Source: Takashimella koratensis
Lineage: Eukaryota; Basidiomycota; Tremellomycetes; Trichosporonales; Tetragoniomycetaceae
Direction: 5' to 3'
NCBI GenBank assembly: GCA_003116875.1
Contig: BCKT01000005.1
Span: 1,116,001-1,180,000 of the forward strand
DNA: 64,000 nt
Numbering within the stretch: position 1 is the first letter of the stretch; each line of letters opens with the position of its first letter. The translations under genes were made by a program, and so were the position numbers. The notes beneath the pieces are model-generated. The model was not told the origin of the DNA. It saw nothing but the letters and a program-made list of their open reading frames with translations, and made no database searches. Positions 32,356 through 43,528 of this stretch are shown in pieces.

Positions 32356-33774
32356 ATGATCTCACGAGCACGACATGAGCTCGTCACATTCGGATTAAGA
32401 GCGGCGGGTCCCTCAAGCTGCCGTACCGCCGTCAACGCAGCGCTGCAGTCCGCAGGTCCGAGTCGTATTCGCCGACAAGCTCGTCGATATGCGACCACTC
32501 GCTGGTTGACCCCTTTGGAAGAGGAGAATGCAAAGCTCTTGGCGGCGGTTCAGGCCAAGGTGGACGCTTTCCGGAACGCCCAGGTAAGCAGACGAGTAGC
32601 TTCAAGGGCATGCATTGATATCACCAGGGGGAAGGCGAGTCGATTCAAGATCGAATCGAGCGAGCAAGAATCATCAAAGACCTAGCTCCCTTGGTGGATG
32701 TGTTCGAGGGCTACCAACGGTTACGACAAGTAAGCCTACTTTGTTGACATGAGCTGACTCCTTTCAGGCGATCATCGACATTGAGCCCCACTTGTCCGAC
32801 TCGGATGAATCACTCCGCGAGCTGTTCGCGACGGAGAGGGACGAGCTCTGCGTCTCGCTGGATGAATCCCTCGCTTCCCTACCTCAACTACTCCTGCCTC
32901 CCTCATCAACTTCATCTCTGCCGCTTGTCATTTCCCTCAATGCCGGCGTAGGAGGATCTGAAGCGGCACTATTCGTCGAAGAAATGGCCCGCATGTACAC
33001 TCGGTTTGCTGAGCAGCGCGGGTGGAAAATCGAAACGATCAGTCAGGTCGAAGGCCCGGCGGGACGAGGTGTTGGCGGTCTGCGCGAAATCACAATGAAG
33101 TTTGAGCCACCACCACATACGGAAAGCGAGGTGTTTGGGCTGCTTCAGTGGGAGCGTGGCGTGCACCGGGTACAGCGAGTTCCAGTCACGGAGACCCAGG
33201 GTCGCGTCCACACTAGCACCGTCGCTGTCGTTGTGAGTATTTTCTCCAAGTTGCAGGTATGGGTCAATTCTGACCAGCCCAGGTCATGCCAATCTACCCT
33301 GATACGCCTGCCGCCCCTTTGGTGGACCCAAAAGACGTCAAGACCGAAGTTATGCGATCAAGAGGAGCAGGAGGTCAGCACGTCAACAAAACCGAGTCGG
33401 CCGTGCGCCTGACGCATGTCCCAACGGGTATCACCGTGTCCATGCAGGACTCGAGAAGTCAACATCAGAACCGAGCGTGGGCGTGGGAGGTACTCCGAGC
33501 CCGATTGAGCGAGAAGAAGCACAATGAAGAGATTGAAGCTCGACGTGCGAGCCGGCGCAGCCAAGTCAAGGGAGCCGATCGAAGTGATAAAGTCCGGACG
33601 TACAACTTTCCCCAAGATCGCTTGACCGATCACCGCATCGGATTCAGTTTGATTGGGCTGAAAGAAGTGCTCGATGGAGACGATCTGAACCTCATCATCA
33701 CGGCGTTGCGGCGCGACTTTGATACGAGAAGATTAGAGAGCATCTTGCAAGGGGACGAAGATCTAGATGAGTAA
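32356..33774 (+). CDS. MRF1: Mitochondrial peptide chain release factor 1
   Basis: Class I release factor for stop codons in mitochondrial translation. The arginine-rich N-terminus ([15 protein letters not shown]) fits a presequence. The PCRF domain contains [17 protein letters not shown], and [20 protein letters not shown] matches bacterial RF1. The catalytic GGQ motif is in [20 protein letters not shown], with the tail [17 protein letters not shown]. All features of RF1 proper are present, not of the shorter ICT1-type factors. Three or four introns; length about 430 residues. Confidence 0.93.
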
Positions 33775-33851
33775 TGAACTCGATCATGCTGGTTCATATG
33801 TACCTTTGTATACAGAGCATTTTCTATCATGCATGAGACCACAGTCACTTT

Positions 33852-35247
33852 TCACTCCGGCTGAGCGCCTCCGAAGAACGCGCGGAGGTCGCTCTGCTTC
33901 GCGTCGTACCCAGCACTGCCGATGCCGCCGCCTTGCCTGTGAACACCGTCCAAGTGCTTGTGTACATCGGTACAGAGGATGCGGACGGAAAGGGGAGGAA
34001 GATCCTTGTCGATCGGCACTGAAGGAGGCGCTGAGCCTGGAGGAGGAGCGGACGATTCAGAAACTGGCCCCTCAGGATCGGTTGAGACGACCGGAGCATC
34101 GGAAACCAATTCATCCTGGCTATTAGCACAAGCTCACGATCGAAGCACTCACCGCGTAGCCAACCTCGAGACGTGTCCATCCGGTCTGCTTACTTAGTAT
34201 CTCCGCATCCTAAGGTCATGAGAATCTTACATTGGTCATTCCTGCCGTCAGCGATTTGCCTGGTTATATTTACGTACCTTTGTAACCCCATGTCGTTCCT
34301 ACGCCTTCAAACCTGCGCGCAAGGAAAGCACCGAGGAACTCGGAGTTGAAGATGCCGTGTGCAACGAAGACAAGGTGGGTGTCCTTTGCAGCTTTGCCGT
34401 GGGCCTTTCGCAAGGCCGGCTCGACAAATTGGGCGATGCTGATATTGTCAACAATGTGTGAAGCCGCAAGACTCACGCATCGTTGGCTCGCTTCCGCACG
34501 TCGTCGAGGCTCTCCCCCTCGGGGAACTTGAAAGTGCGTCCTGGCTCCCGAACGTAGCCACCAGCTTGACTGCCGAAAGGCTGACGCTCGGCTGGGCGGT
34601 GTGAGCAAGGTCCTCTGTCTTGATGGTACTATTCAAACTCACCAACTCCAAAGTGCTGCTCTCGCAGCAATGGGGAGACGGTAAGAGGGGGCTTGGGCTC
34701 CGGTTGGTGTTTCTCGATCTGCTGGGACTGTGCGGGTGTCAGAAGCTGCAGACCGAGACATCCGGCTCAGCTTACCGTCCAGTGAGCACGCAAAAGAGGA
34801 GACGCATAGATGGAGTCGACGTGGGTGTCGGCATAGGACTCGCCAAGAGCTTTGGCTTGCTGTACAAGATGGTGAGCTAGCTACACTCTGGACATGGCGT
34901 AGGACGGGTCGAGATCTACGTACGTTCATGCCTGTGTGATCGATAGAGAGTCTTGTCAGCCTTTGTCCAAGAGATAAGCGAGGCTACGTACCGTGATTTG
35001 ACAACGGTGCGTCGGCCCAACCTGCCCAAACGGTGCGGAGGTTGTCTGGAGATGAGGGAGTCAGCGGCGACGATCATTGTCGTTAATTGCTTGACACGAG
35101 AAGAGGCTACAAGGGAGCTGGCACTGACCTGTGGACTCTCCATGGCGGACCTGTTGCGCCAGAGACATGCAGCAAGAGGTGGTGATCAGCACGAGTCAAG
35201 TGGGAATGCGGAAATGCAGCTGCACTGACGATGGTTACGGTGATCAT
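33852..35247 (-). CDS. Histidine phosphatase superfamily protein (PGAM-like)
   Basis: Branch 1 histidine phosphatase. The start at 35247 gives MITVTIVRHGEST after a first intron (exon 2 is only about 22 nt); RHGE carries the phospho-accepting histidine. NLRTVWAGWADAPLSNHG, YASPLLRAHWTAQQI and HLVFVAHGIFNSEF (second catalytic histidine) follow. The C-terminal part, after TRLEVGY, is a Pro/Ser-rich extension ending in FFGGAQPE. Not a glycolytic phosphoglycerate mutase by length or motifs; closer to TIGAR/SHB17-type or uncharacterised phosphatases. Convergent with MRF1, 77 bp between stops. Substrate unknown. Confidence 0.8.
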
Positions 35248-35578
35248 GATGGGTGTCGATCGGTTGCTGGGGTCGATTGCTCTCTATTGATATAGTGTGC
35301 GGTTCTACCTACTCTAAGCGTATCTGCTCTGCTTTGCTTGCTTTGCTTGCTTTGCTTGCCTTGCTGAGCTGCCTGCTGCTGCCTATGTACAATGAACGAT
35401 GCTGAGGATGAGAGGACAGTAGTCGGACTGACCGACTGACTCGATGCCACGTGCTGTCGACCCGTGCCTGGAATCCGACCATCACCTCCACGTTTATCGA
35501 TTGCTTTTCCCTTGCTTCTCTCTTTCACCATCGCCCACAGCCAACGGCAACCTACTCCTCCTCTCGACCCCACTCGAC
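35248..35578. promoter_or_regulatory. Divergent promoter, phosphatase / ALG7
   Basis: 331 bp containing three tandem copies of the 9-mer GCTTTGCTT (35331-35357), CTG-type triplets and a CACGTG site near 35,450. An in-frame ATG at 35444 upstream of ALG7 is likely leader sequence. Confidence 0.5.
35331..35357. repeat. GCTTTGCTT nonamer, three tandem copies
   Basis: Three perfect 9-base units followed by a degenerate fourth, in the divergent promoter. Confidence 0.85.
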
Positions 35579-37255
35579 ATGCCCCCCCTCGCCGCGTCAC
35601 AGCCCTCACCGGCTCTCGGCCACCCTCCACCTCGCCTCCTCACAGCTACTCTTCTCCCAATCTCCCTGGTCCTCATCGCTCATCCGCTCCTCCCCATCTT
35701 CCTCCCCGAATCTATCACCAATCTTCTTCCTCTTCCCCCTCAGCCCAACTACCCTGCTCTCCAAGCGAACCTCGGATTCGCGATGATGGCGTTCACAGGC
35801 GCAGTATGGGCGGTCCCCAAAGTCGGCCAAGCGTTTATCGACAAAGGGCTCAGGGGTAGAGATCTCTTGAAAGAGGGCGGCCGGACTTCGGGCCCATGGA
35901 TGTGAGCTACAAAATCGTTCCAAGTTCTGCTGACCAGTTCAGTCCCGAATCGCTCGGCCTTCCCTGCGCGTCACTGTACATTCTCCTGATGATGCTCTTC
36001 ATCCCCTTCCCCTTCTCTCACCTCTTCTCCCAATCAAACGGTAGCGTCGGGCGAGAATCCTTCCCTCGAGGCGAGGTGAGTTTCATTGCGCACGATACCT
36101 GCTGACCGCAGCTCATCCTTTATCTTTCGTCACTCTTGTCGCTACTCACCGCAACACTTCTCGGATTCATCGACGATCTATTCGACATTCGATGGCGTCA
36201 CAAACTGCCCATCCCTCTCATCGCGTCCATCCCGACCCTCCTCGTATACTACTCCGAGAGCGGCCTCACCTCCGTTGTCCTCCCCTCGAGCCTGGGCAAG
36301 CTGTTTGGCAATTTTGGTATCGGCTGGACTGGAGCCAAGGTCGTTGAGCTGGGTTTCTTCTACTACGTCTACCTCGCCATGCTTCCTACTTTCACGACGA
36401 ACTCGATCAACATCTTGGCCGGTGTCAATGGCGTGGAGGTCACCCAAGCCTTCGTCATCGCGGCTTCTGTCGCCTTCAACGACCTCTTCTACCTTCCTGT
36501 TTGGCCTCGAGCACTCATCGAGGCTCTCGGGACCGGCAACGCTCACGAAGGGAGGTTGCTCGAGTGGGCCGCGGGCGAGGTTGTGAAGCGGCATCTCATG
36601 AGCTTTTACTTCATGGCACCTCTTGTTGGCGTCTGCGCGGGTTTCCTTTGGCACAACTGGTAAGCTGGGCTCCAGGATTATGGTTGACCTCCAGGTACCC
36701 CGCCAAGGCGTTCCCTGGTGACACGTTCTGCTACTTTACCGGTATGGCTTTCTCGGCGGTCGCGATCCAAGGTCATTTCTCCAAGACCTTGATCCTTTTC
36801 TTCATCCCTCAAATCTTCAATTTCCTCCTCTCGTGCCCGCAGCTCTTTGGTCTGGTGGAGTGCCCCCGACACCGCTTGCCTCAGTGAGTCGCGTCGTAAA
36901 GTCCGGCTCTAACTGTAGTTTCAACTCCAAAACAGGCTTGCTCGAGCCATCCCTCACAATGTTCGAGAAGGCGCCCCCTGCGACAACACGAGTGACGCTC
37001 GAGATCCTCGAGATGTTTGGGCTCACCAAGATCGATCGACTACCTCCTACAGACGGCAACAAGAACGCCAAATCAGGTCAGATTCTGTCCTCATCCAACC
37101 TCACTATTCTCAACTTTATCCTGGTTCATTTTGGGCCACTGCACGAGCAAACGCTTTGCACCGTCATCGGAGGACTTCAACTCTTCTGCAGCATTCTTGC
37201 ATTCGGCATCCGGTACGGTGTTGGATCTCTCGTCTACGGAGGAGACAGGCGATGA
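35579..37255 (+). CDS. ALG7: UDP-GlcNAc:dolichyl-phosphate GlcNAc-1-P transferase
   Basis: Polytopic ER enzyme that starts N-glycan assembly on dolichyl phosphate; target of tunicamycin. The start [18 protein letters not shown] is followed by about ten hydrophobic segments. Signatures are [14 protein letters not shown] (Asp-rich metal/substrate loop), [31 protein letters not shown] and the basic CPRHRLPHFN loop. It ends [15 protein letters not shown]. Length is about 490 residues. Convergent with the TPR gene, 41 bp between stops. Confidence 0.95.
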
Positions 37256-37296
37256 AGATGGTGTTTAGATGCATATTGGGATTTACATGTCGATAT

Positions 37297-38364
37297 CTAC
37301 TTCTCGAACCGCATGCTGTATCCTCCTCCAGGCTGCTGGTCGAATTTGAACATGTCGGTGCTGAGGCCAAAGTTACCCAGAAGTCCATTCCCCAGCTCCT
37401 TGAGCTTGGACAGCATCTCGCCCGTCTCTTTCTCTTGTTGCGCCTTGACGCGATCCGGCAACGTCTGCAACGCGCGTCGAGCTCCGGCCGCCTGAACTGA
37501 TGACTTGGGCGCGAGTTCCAAAAGTCTGGTGTAGTCTTCGAGTCAACAGCTGCAGACACACTCATACACTCACCTTCTTGTGCCGCTGTGAGTGAAGTCC
37601 ACGACGCGATGCGCTCGTTAGCCTCGGCTCGCCGCTGCAGAACCTTGACGTATTTAGGGTCGATCTCGAGTGCTGTATCGCCGACCAGTCAGAAAGATGA
37701 AACCAACTGGGTCACTCATGGTCACTCATGCTCACCTCTTGTACACGCCTGGACTGTCTCCTTGTCATCTCCATCTTTGGCATGCGCAGCCGCAAGATTC
37801 CCCCACAGCGCCTTTGCGCAATCTCTCAACTCGTCCTCGATCCGTGCCCTCTCCGGGTCACTCGAATGTGCGCTCGCTTCGACCTCGACAGCTTCATCCT
37901 CCGATACCTCCTCGATGCCTGACGCCGCGGGTTGTGGTCTCCTTGGCGGCAGTTCCGGGATGAGCTCGATGGCTTTCAAGTAGCATGCTTTCGCGTCGTC
38001 TATCCGAGGGGGTGTTGAAGTAAAATACTTATTACCCTCGGCTTTGAGCTCGTTTGCGCGAGTGAGCAGGCGCTGGGAATGTCAGTGCCTGTCTGTATAC
38101 TATGCCCTTCTCTCAATTACTCACTTGAAGCTCAGGAGTGGAGAATATATCTGTGCCCAAGCTGGTCGGATCGTCGAGCTCCTGTCCCTCCTCGTCCTTG
38201 GTGTCGTCCTCGTCGTCTGCATCGTCTTGAGAGACTGGTTGCCCGCGAGCGCTCTTGGACGATTCGCCTGCGGACGCAAAGTTGTTCTTGGCCCACTCTG
38301 GTGGCTCGAATGTGCGAGCGTCAAACTTGGGCAGCGAGTCAAAGGTCGGTTCAGGCTGGTTCAT
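37297..38364 (-). CDS. TTC1-like tetratricopeptide-repeat protein
   Basis: Small TPR co-chaperone-like protein. The N-terminus (MNQPEPTFDSLPKFDAR) is followed by an acidic linker (DDADDEDDTKDEEGQELDD). The TPR array covers about residues 90-260, including KACYLKAIELIPELPP, ALWGNLAAAHAK and ALEIDPKYVKVLQRRAEA. The C-terminal GNGLLGNFGLSTDMFKFDQQ is the conserved TTC1 tail. Human TTC1 binds Hsp90 and G-alpha proteins; the fungal role is little studied. An in-frame upstream ATG at 38418 would add a hydrophobic stretch, judged leader. Length is about 310 residues. Confidence 0.85.
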
Positions 38365-38491
38365 AGCGTTGAGTGGATGGAGAATGATACAAACAATTGC
38401 AATTAGAAATGCGTCCAAAATCGAACTATACCCCTTATGCTAGCTTTAGTATATATGCTACACAGACCCGTGCAAATATCGAAGGATGTAG

Positions 38492-38584
38492 GATGACGTC
38501 GCATAGAGGCTATTGCGTCAGTCTAGAATCATTACACTACAACTGATCCCGTAAGGGGCGTGAGTTCGAGTCTCACCGTCGTCT
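38492..38584 (+). tRNA. tRNA-Ser (anticodon AGA), with 12-nt intron
   Basis: Folds as a class II tRNA. The acceptor stem GATGACG/CGTCGTC has one G-U pair. The D arm has A14, GG and A21 in place. The anticodon stem TCAGT/ACTGA encloses C-T-AGA-A then a 12-nt intron (38529-38540) at the canonical site after base 37. The long variable arm CCC-GTAA-GGG is typical of serine tRNAs, and the T arm GTGAG-TTCGAGT-CTCAC is perfect. The B box GTTCGAGTC is good. The discriminator base is T, whereas eukaryotic serine tRNAs normally have G73. It stands alone between protein genes. A T6 run follows 3 nt later. Confidence 0.85.
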
Positions 38585-38587
38585 GAA

Positions 38588-38593
38588 TTTTTT
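38588..38593 (+). terminator. RNA polymerase III terminator (T6)
   Basis: Six consecutive T on the coding strand, 3 nt after the end of the tRNA-Ser gene; the standard Pol III stop signal. Confidence 0.8.
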
Positions 38594-39098
38594 GCCCTTT
38601 CTCCAAGATGTTTGCTATCTTTTTGTTTTCTTCTTTTGTTGCATCTTGTTCCCCGGATCCTGAGGTGTCCAAATCTGTCGAGAAATCTATTTTAAACCAG
38701 CTGAAAGGGGCTTAAAAGGGGCTGCGAATGACTGGAGTCGTCTATGTTTTTGCCTATTGAATTTGCATATTTGCTTCCGCTCCGAGACGCGTTTTCCCGG
38801 CGACTGCCACTTGGTACAGGTGAGCAACGATAATCGTGCTGTGCAAACAGGCGATCTTGTGGAGACTCAAGCCTCCTGCTCCACACGATGCTGAGGAGCA
38901 AACAACAGAAGAGTGGCCATCAGCTGGTGCACAGCTCGCCGTGAGTCTTAGGGCGAGTTGCCGCGGATCGGACACCTCATCGCGACACGTTGCAAGCCAA
39001 GTGGATGGATGACCTTTCGGCGTGCTGAAACCAGACGAACAGCGACTTGGATTGCATGCGAGACGCGACGTGGTGATATTGAAGAAAGTGTACAGTCA

Positions 39099-39995
39099 TC
39101 ACAAACGCCTCCTCTTAGTCTTTCGCTCCTCGTCCTCAACCTCGTCCTCATCTCTCCCACTCTCGGTCCCATCATGCCCCTCCTTATTTTCGTTCTCTTC
39201 CTTCCTCCCCTCCAGCAAGAACTTGAGCTCTTCGTCGTCGAACAAATTCGTTAGGTCCCAGGTGAGCGAGAAGGTGCGCGCATACCCTTTGGTCGCCTGA
39301 TTTGTCAGCAAAGGCACGGTTGGCGTTCTCACATCGTTGAGCCGGCGTCGAACAGCTTTGACTGCAGTCGCGTCTGGTGTGGATTTTGCCCAGGGGCGGG
39401 AACTGAGATTAGTTTGGAATCATCGTGGAACTCACCATTAGGAGAAGCAGGTCGCCACAGTGCTTTAACTTTGAAGAAAACATATATCTCTGACCCGCTG
39501 GGGGAGATGGGGCGACGATTGGGCCCGACTCGTACACGAAATATAAGACGAACAAGGGCATCTTCACTTGGATGTTCAGCTCTGACATTTGTCATCTACT
39601 CACATTTCATCACACCGTGGTATGCTTCACGACCAGCGAATTCCTGGTGATGCTCAGCGATCCAGCCACAGTATATGTGGGCAAGAGCGCAAGCATGCCG
39701 TTTTCGTCTGCGACCTGTTGGAGAAGTCGTGGTGTGCTGCTGCCAGTTCTCGAGGTGTCGACGCAAGTTCAAACTGCGGGGCGCTACAGCTGTAGGCTGC
39801 TGGGGAAGGGCTGGGAAGTGAAACGCCTGGGATGAGATCGCCTTCGGTAATTCCTTCCTCACTGATAGGCATGAAGGAGGGAGATGGGGTGCGAGGTGGT
39901 ACAGGCGGGAGAGTAGCCGTGTCGGGAGTGCTTGCGCGCGGCATCGTAGATCTGATTAAGGCATCAAGCCTTTTGGGGTCGAGTTTTGAGTTCAT
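39099..39995 (-). CDS. Hypothetical protein, lineage-restricted
   Basis: Four exons are supported by good GT-AG sites: the first intron ends in TTCCCAG (52 nt), the second removes about 23 nt around 39,595, the third ends in CACACCAG. The start MNSKLDPKRLDALIRSTM leads to a Pro-rich region, then a His/Arg-rich RRHLENWQQH and a conserved-looking block CALAHIYCGWIAEHHQEF. Next come strand-like sequence (LVRLIFRVRVGPNRR, SEIYVFFKVKALW), a charged ELKFLLEGRKEENENKEG tail and the terminal KTKRRRL, a possible nuclear signal. I recognise no family. Frame joins are by inspection. Length is about 275 residues. Confidence 0.5.
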
Positions 39996-40261
39996 TTGAG
40001 ATGCGTGGAGAGATGGAGAAGGTGTTGGTCGGGAAAATGGTGGTGAAGAAGGTGATGGTCACGATGGTAGTGGCGGTGGCCGGCTGATGGTGAGGTGTTG
40101 ACAGAGCAAGGAGCGCTTGAAGAGTCGTTCAGCAAAGAAACATTCGACGAAGAGTTGTATTCCTTGTGGACTCCTCCTTGATGAGAAAAGGCTGATGCTG
40201 TGGAGTGGAGGATGCGTCGGCATCAGCTCCGAGGAGCTGTTTGCGGGATGGTGTGAGAAAA

Positions 40262-40566
40262 ATGATGGAACAGCTTCGGGCCGCCCCTCCCCCACCTCCC
40301 ATCATTCCGCCCAGACCGCGTTTCGGATTCCGGCCTAAAGGAGCAGTCGTACGGAAATTCTTGAGCATTTGTACATCTCCCAAATCTTGCGCCAGGCGCG
40401 CCAAAAGGTGGGGTTTGCCAAGATGCGGGAGCAGTACCAATCGCAGAAAGAGGAGCTTGAGGTCATGATCGCCAAGGAGAAGGACAAGAAGAGATTTAAA
40501 AAGCTCAAATCTGGTCTGGCATTCACTAATGTGGCTTTGGAAAAGCTCCAGGACTTGATGGGATAG
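40262..40566 (+). CDS. Hypothetical small coiled-coil protein
   Basis: Possible two-exon gene. Exon 1 from ATG 40262 encodes MMEQLRAAPPPPPIIPPRPR followed by a Gly/Phe stretch. A 47-nt intron (GTACGG...GCGCCAG) would join it in frame to a strongly helical, lysine/glutamate-rich region (KMREQYQSQKEELEVMIAKE) ending EKLQDLMG. Upstream exons are possible, since the frame is open further left. No family recognised. It is divergent from the 39995 gene. Confidence 0.35.
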
Positions 40567-40891
40567 CTTCTGTCCTGTGCTTCATGTATGTACTGTATGT
40601 GCATCTCGCACAATCTGGTGGGAACTGTCATTCACTCATCGTCTGGAATGAACACGTTTGACGCAATGGGACTCACGGATCATGAGCAGCAGCGGCGAAT
40701 ACGCAGACTCTGGGCGAGCCCCACCGAGTAGTAGTGACGGGGAACAAGCTGAGCCTGCGCTTCAATCCCTGCGCCACAGGGGCTAATCCTCAAAGCACAG
40801 GCCCTCAACGGAATCAAATCCCGCCACATTTCTCGACCACCCGGACCTGCCATGTTTCGCGTTTCCTGCTGCGGTCATTGTCCAGCACACC
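40567..40891. other. Intergenic region upstream of the WD40 gene
   Basis: 325 bp. A short open frame from an ATG near 40,685 (MSSSGEYADSGRAPPSSSDG, stop after 34 codons) looks protein-like in composition and could be an unspliced leader exon or chance. Nothing else is clear. Confidence 0.35.
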
Positions 40892-42220
40892 ATGCAGACC
40901 ACAGACCACCGCCTCCTCTTCCAAACAGACCAGCAGCTAGACGACATCGCCAACCGCGAGCGCAAGGTCGACGCCGCGAAGAATATTGGGCGCCCTATTG
41001 CTACCTCGAGCAAAGTCCTGCAACTCGTCGTGCACGGCCAGGACGCGTTCACTGCCGAGTCGGGATGGCAAGCGCGTCGACTTGATCTTGCTGTAGGTTT
41101 TAATGCCTCACGTAGCTGACCTGGTGAGACTGGGACCACACGCAAGCTCTACAAGGGCCACAAGGGTCCCGTGACTTCGATCGCATGTTTCCTCGTCGCA
41201 GCTCCCCAGTCATGGCTCGCTGTGGTCACTGGCTCGTGGGACAAGACTGTTCGTATTTGGAATGCCGAGGTGAGTCATGCTAGGGTTCATCTCTGACAAG
41301 TAGACTGGGGACTGTCTTCAAGTACTCGAGGGTCACACAGACTTCGTCAAGTCGGTGCAAGTGATACCCTCGTCCCCACCGCTACTCCTTTCCACCTCGT
41401 CCGACCGCACATGTCGGGTCTGGAACCTCGGCCCGTTGACTACTGCTGGCAATGTTGCCTGCACGCAAACGATCAAGGAACACACTCGTCCGGTGGAATG
41501 CTCGGCATACAAGCAGGCCGCGACCAGCAATACCTTCACCGTCTGGACCGGTGACTCCATGGGTGTGATTCGACAATGGACTGTCGAGCCGGTAGGTCTT
41601 GTTGCTGGCCGGGTCAGGCTGACCTTAGCCGAACGTGACGCTGGTGCCCAAAGAAACGATCATTCGACACGAGACCAGCGTGACTAGCCTCTCGCCCAGT
41701 GAAGACGGCCTTTGGAGCAGTGAGTGAGCCGATTGATTATGCTCACACTCAGCGTCTGCCGACAAAACAGCAAGATTTACACCAGACAGTGGCTCAGCAA
41801 TTAATCTCACACACCCAAGCGCGGTCAAGTCTCTTCTCATTCTCCCACCGCCTTTGATCAACCGAAGTCTTGTCGTGACAGGCTCCGACGACGAGGCTAT
41901 ACGCGTCTTTGACTTAGACTCGTCGTCCCCCTCTCAGGCCATTTCCACTGTCGAAGGTCATTGTGCCGAGGTGTCCTCAATCTCGTTCTGGATCAGCGAA
42001 GAAGGAGGTCGGAAACAAGTCGAGGTCGTGTCTAGTGCTCTCGACTCTACCTTGCGACGATGGACATTGAAAGGTAAGACAACATGCTACCTCGGCTAAC
42101 CCCTCAGAGCTCCTTAATCCAGCACCCCTAGACTACACGCCGGTCACAACCGAACGGGAAAGCGGCATGACCGAGGAAGAGGAGAGGGAGTTGGAGGAGT
42201 TGATGGGTGACGATGACTGA
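40892..42220 (+). CDS. WD40-repeat protein, unknown specificity
   Basis: Seven-bladed propeller candidate. The start is MQTTDHRLLFQTDQQLDD. Recognisable blades include LYKGHKGPVTSIACF...WDKTVRIWNAETG, LEGHTDFVKSVQ...SDRTCRVWNLG, a VWTGDSMGVIRQWTVEP blade, and TGSDDEAIRVFDL...GHCAEVSSISFW. The C-terminus MTEEEERELEELMGDDD is acidic. Length is about 365 residues with five or six introns. It may start slightly upstream. I cannot place it in a named complex. It is convergent with the SAM37-like gene: only 14 bp separate the stop codons. Confidence 0.75.
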
Positions 42221-42234
42221 ACCATGCATGATGC

Positions 42235-43221
42235 CTATAGATGCCTGTCCGCTTCGCTCAGTACGCGTTCGACGTACTGATCGAGCTCTACACTGGCGTG
42301 TAATTGTTGTTTGAGCACGGAAGACTCTGGGAGCGAGTAGATGCAATATAGATGAGAAGCGATCAGTGCGTCCAAGGGTGTTGGTGCTCTGCCGTCAGAT
42401 TGTGCCGCAAGTGTGGACTCACCGAGCGCCCAAGGCCCAACCTGAACCAACAAGCACGACAAGGGCTTCGAGAGCATCTTGCCCTTTGAATAAGACATTT
42501 TGGTTATCAATCTCTCGCTTGTCGCCGGTGACTGAAGCGGGAAGTGGGGTTTTGAGACCCGCACTCAGTGGTGGTGGGACGGAGAACCGGAGGTGATATT
42601 GACTGGATGTGCGGGGCAGGGAAACGAGAAATGCTGGTAGGAGCTGTTCCGTGACAAGCTGGCCCACCGCGACGGCTTTGTCGTACATGGCTTGATCGGT
42701 CATGCCATGGAATCTGGGGGGTTAGACCTAAGATAGGATTTGGACCTACTCTTTGCTCTTTCCCTTGAGCGAGTGGTTCGTCTCTAGCCAAGGTCGGATC
42801 TCGTCGCTAGCCAGAATCTTGTTGGACGTTGTGAGATGCAAAGCTGGAAGTTTACCCTTGGGCGCTGAGGCCTCACGGGACCAAGGGCGGAAGGAGATCG
42901 AGGGTGAAGGGTCACGCAACAGGAAGAGTAATTGTGCCCGCAGACTCTCTGGCGAAGCTGATGCCCATGGTCGTGAATGAGGATGAGAGGAAGTTTGAGG
43001 CGGGGCGATCTAGAGATATGGTAAGGGGCTGGCAGGACTTGAACACTCACCCACAACACAGGACTGGAGTCTGCGTGTTTGAGTTGAGAGTGCGGTATGC
43101 TTGTCCAATCGAGAGAGTCGTCTTGGTCGAGGACGACGAGGGGGAGCTGAGCGTAGAGAGTGGCGATGAATCCGGGAGCCTTGAGGCTCCAGCGAGAGCG
43201 GGGGGGTTCTGCCGCGGCCAT
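42235..43221 (-). CDS. Metaxin/SAM37-like mitochondrial outer-membrane import subunit
   Basis: Probable subunit of the sorting and assembly machinery for beta-barrel proteins. The start MAAAEPPRSRWSLKAPGF has metaxin-like spacing. The N-terminal thioredoxin-like/GST-like segment includes LRAQLLFLLRDPSPSISFRP followed by GKLPALHLTTSNKILASDEI, the Tom37/metaxin pattern of a strand then 'lowered' selection loop. The C-terminal helix has PTPLDALIASHLYCIYSLPE. It ends VERVLSEADRHL. Length is about 300 residues. Sequence divergence is high, as usual for fungal Sam35/Sam37, so the exact paralogue is uncertain. Confidence 0.6.
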
Positions 43222-43528
43222 GAGTGAGGTTGAGGGGGTTGAGTGTTGCGGTCGGGGTGATGAGACGAGTTGCTGCTGGCTAGACAAATGTTGAAATCTC
43301 CAACTCTGCTGGACGGACGACGGAAGCAAATTGACAAATTGGACTTGAGCCGCGGCCGTCGTCATCGCTGGGATGCTACAATACGGTGGCCAGGACCACT
43401 ACCGGGACGGCCCCCTCCTCGGACCGAGCCTTCACCGCCCCCATCTACTGTTCTCCTCATCCTCATCCATCCATCCATCTCATCCACCCACCCCAACCCC
43501 GGCCATCCCCTCCCTATCGCCCCTCGAT
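43222..43528. promoter_or_regulatory. Divergent promoter, SAM37-like / EDE1
   Basis: 307 bp; CATCCATCCATCCATCTCATCC simple sequence precedes the EDE1 start. An in-frame ATG at 43365 upstream of the SAM37-like gene is possible but unsupported. Confidence 0.45.

Larger units (their letters stand above)
38365..39098. other. Intergenic region carrying a tRNA gene
   Basis: 734 bp. Apart from the tRNA-Ser at 38492-38584 I see no gene; the remainder is promoter for TTC1 on the left and 3' flank of the orphan minus-strand gene on the right. Confidence 0.5.

Noticed and set aside
33852..35247. Cofactor-dependent phosphoglycerate mutase (glycolytic)
   Set aside because: Has the RHGE catalytic core but lacks the family's length, spacing and C-terminal motif; kept as a generic histidine phosphatase.
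40685..40800. Possible second tRNA or short exon (ATCCCTGCGCC and GGAATCAAATCCCG look like T-arm pieces)
   Set aside because: Neither stretch forms a proper 5-bp T stem with a 7-base loop, and no acceptor or anticodon arm can be fitted.
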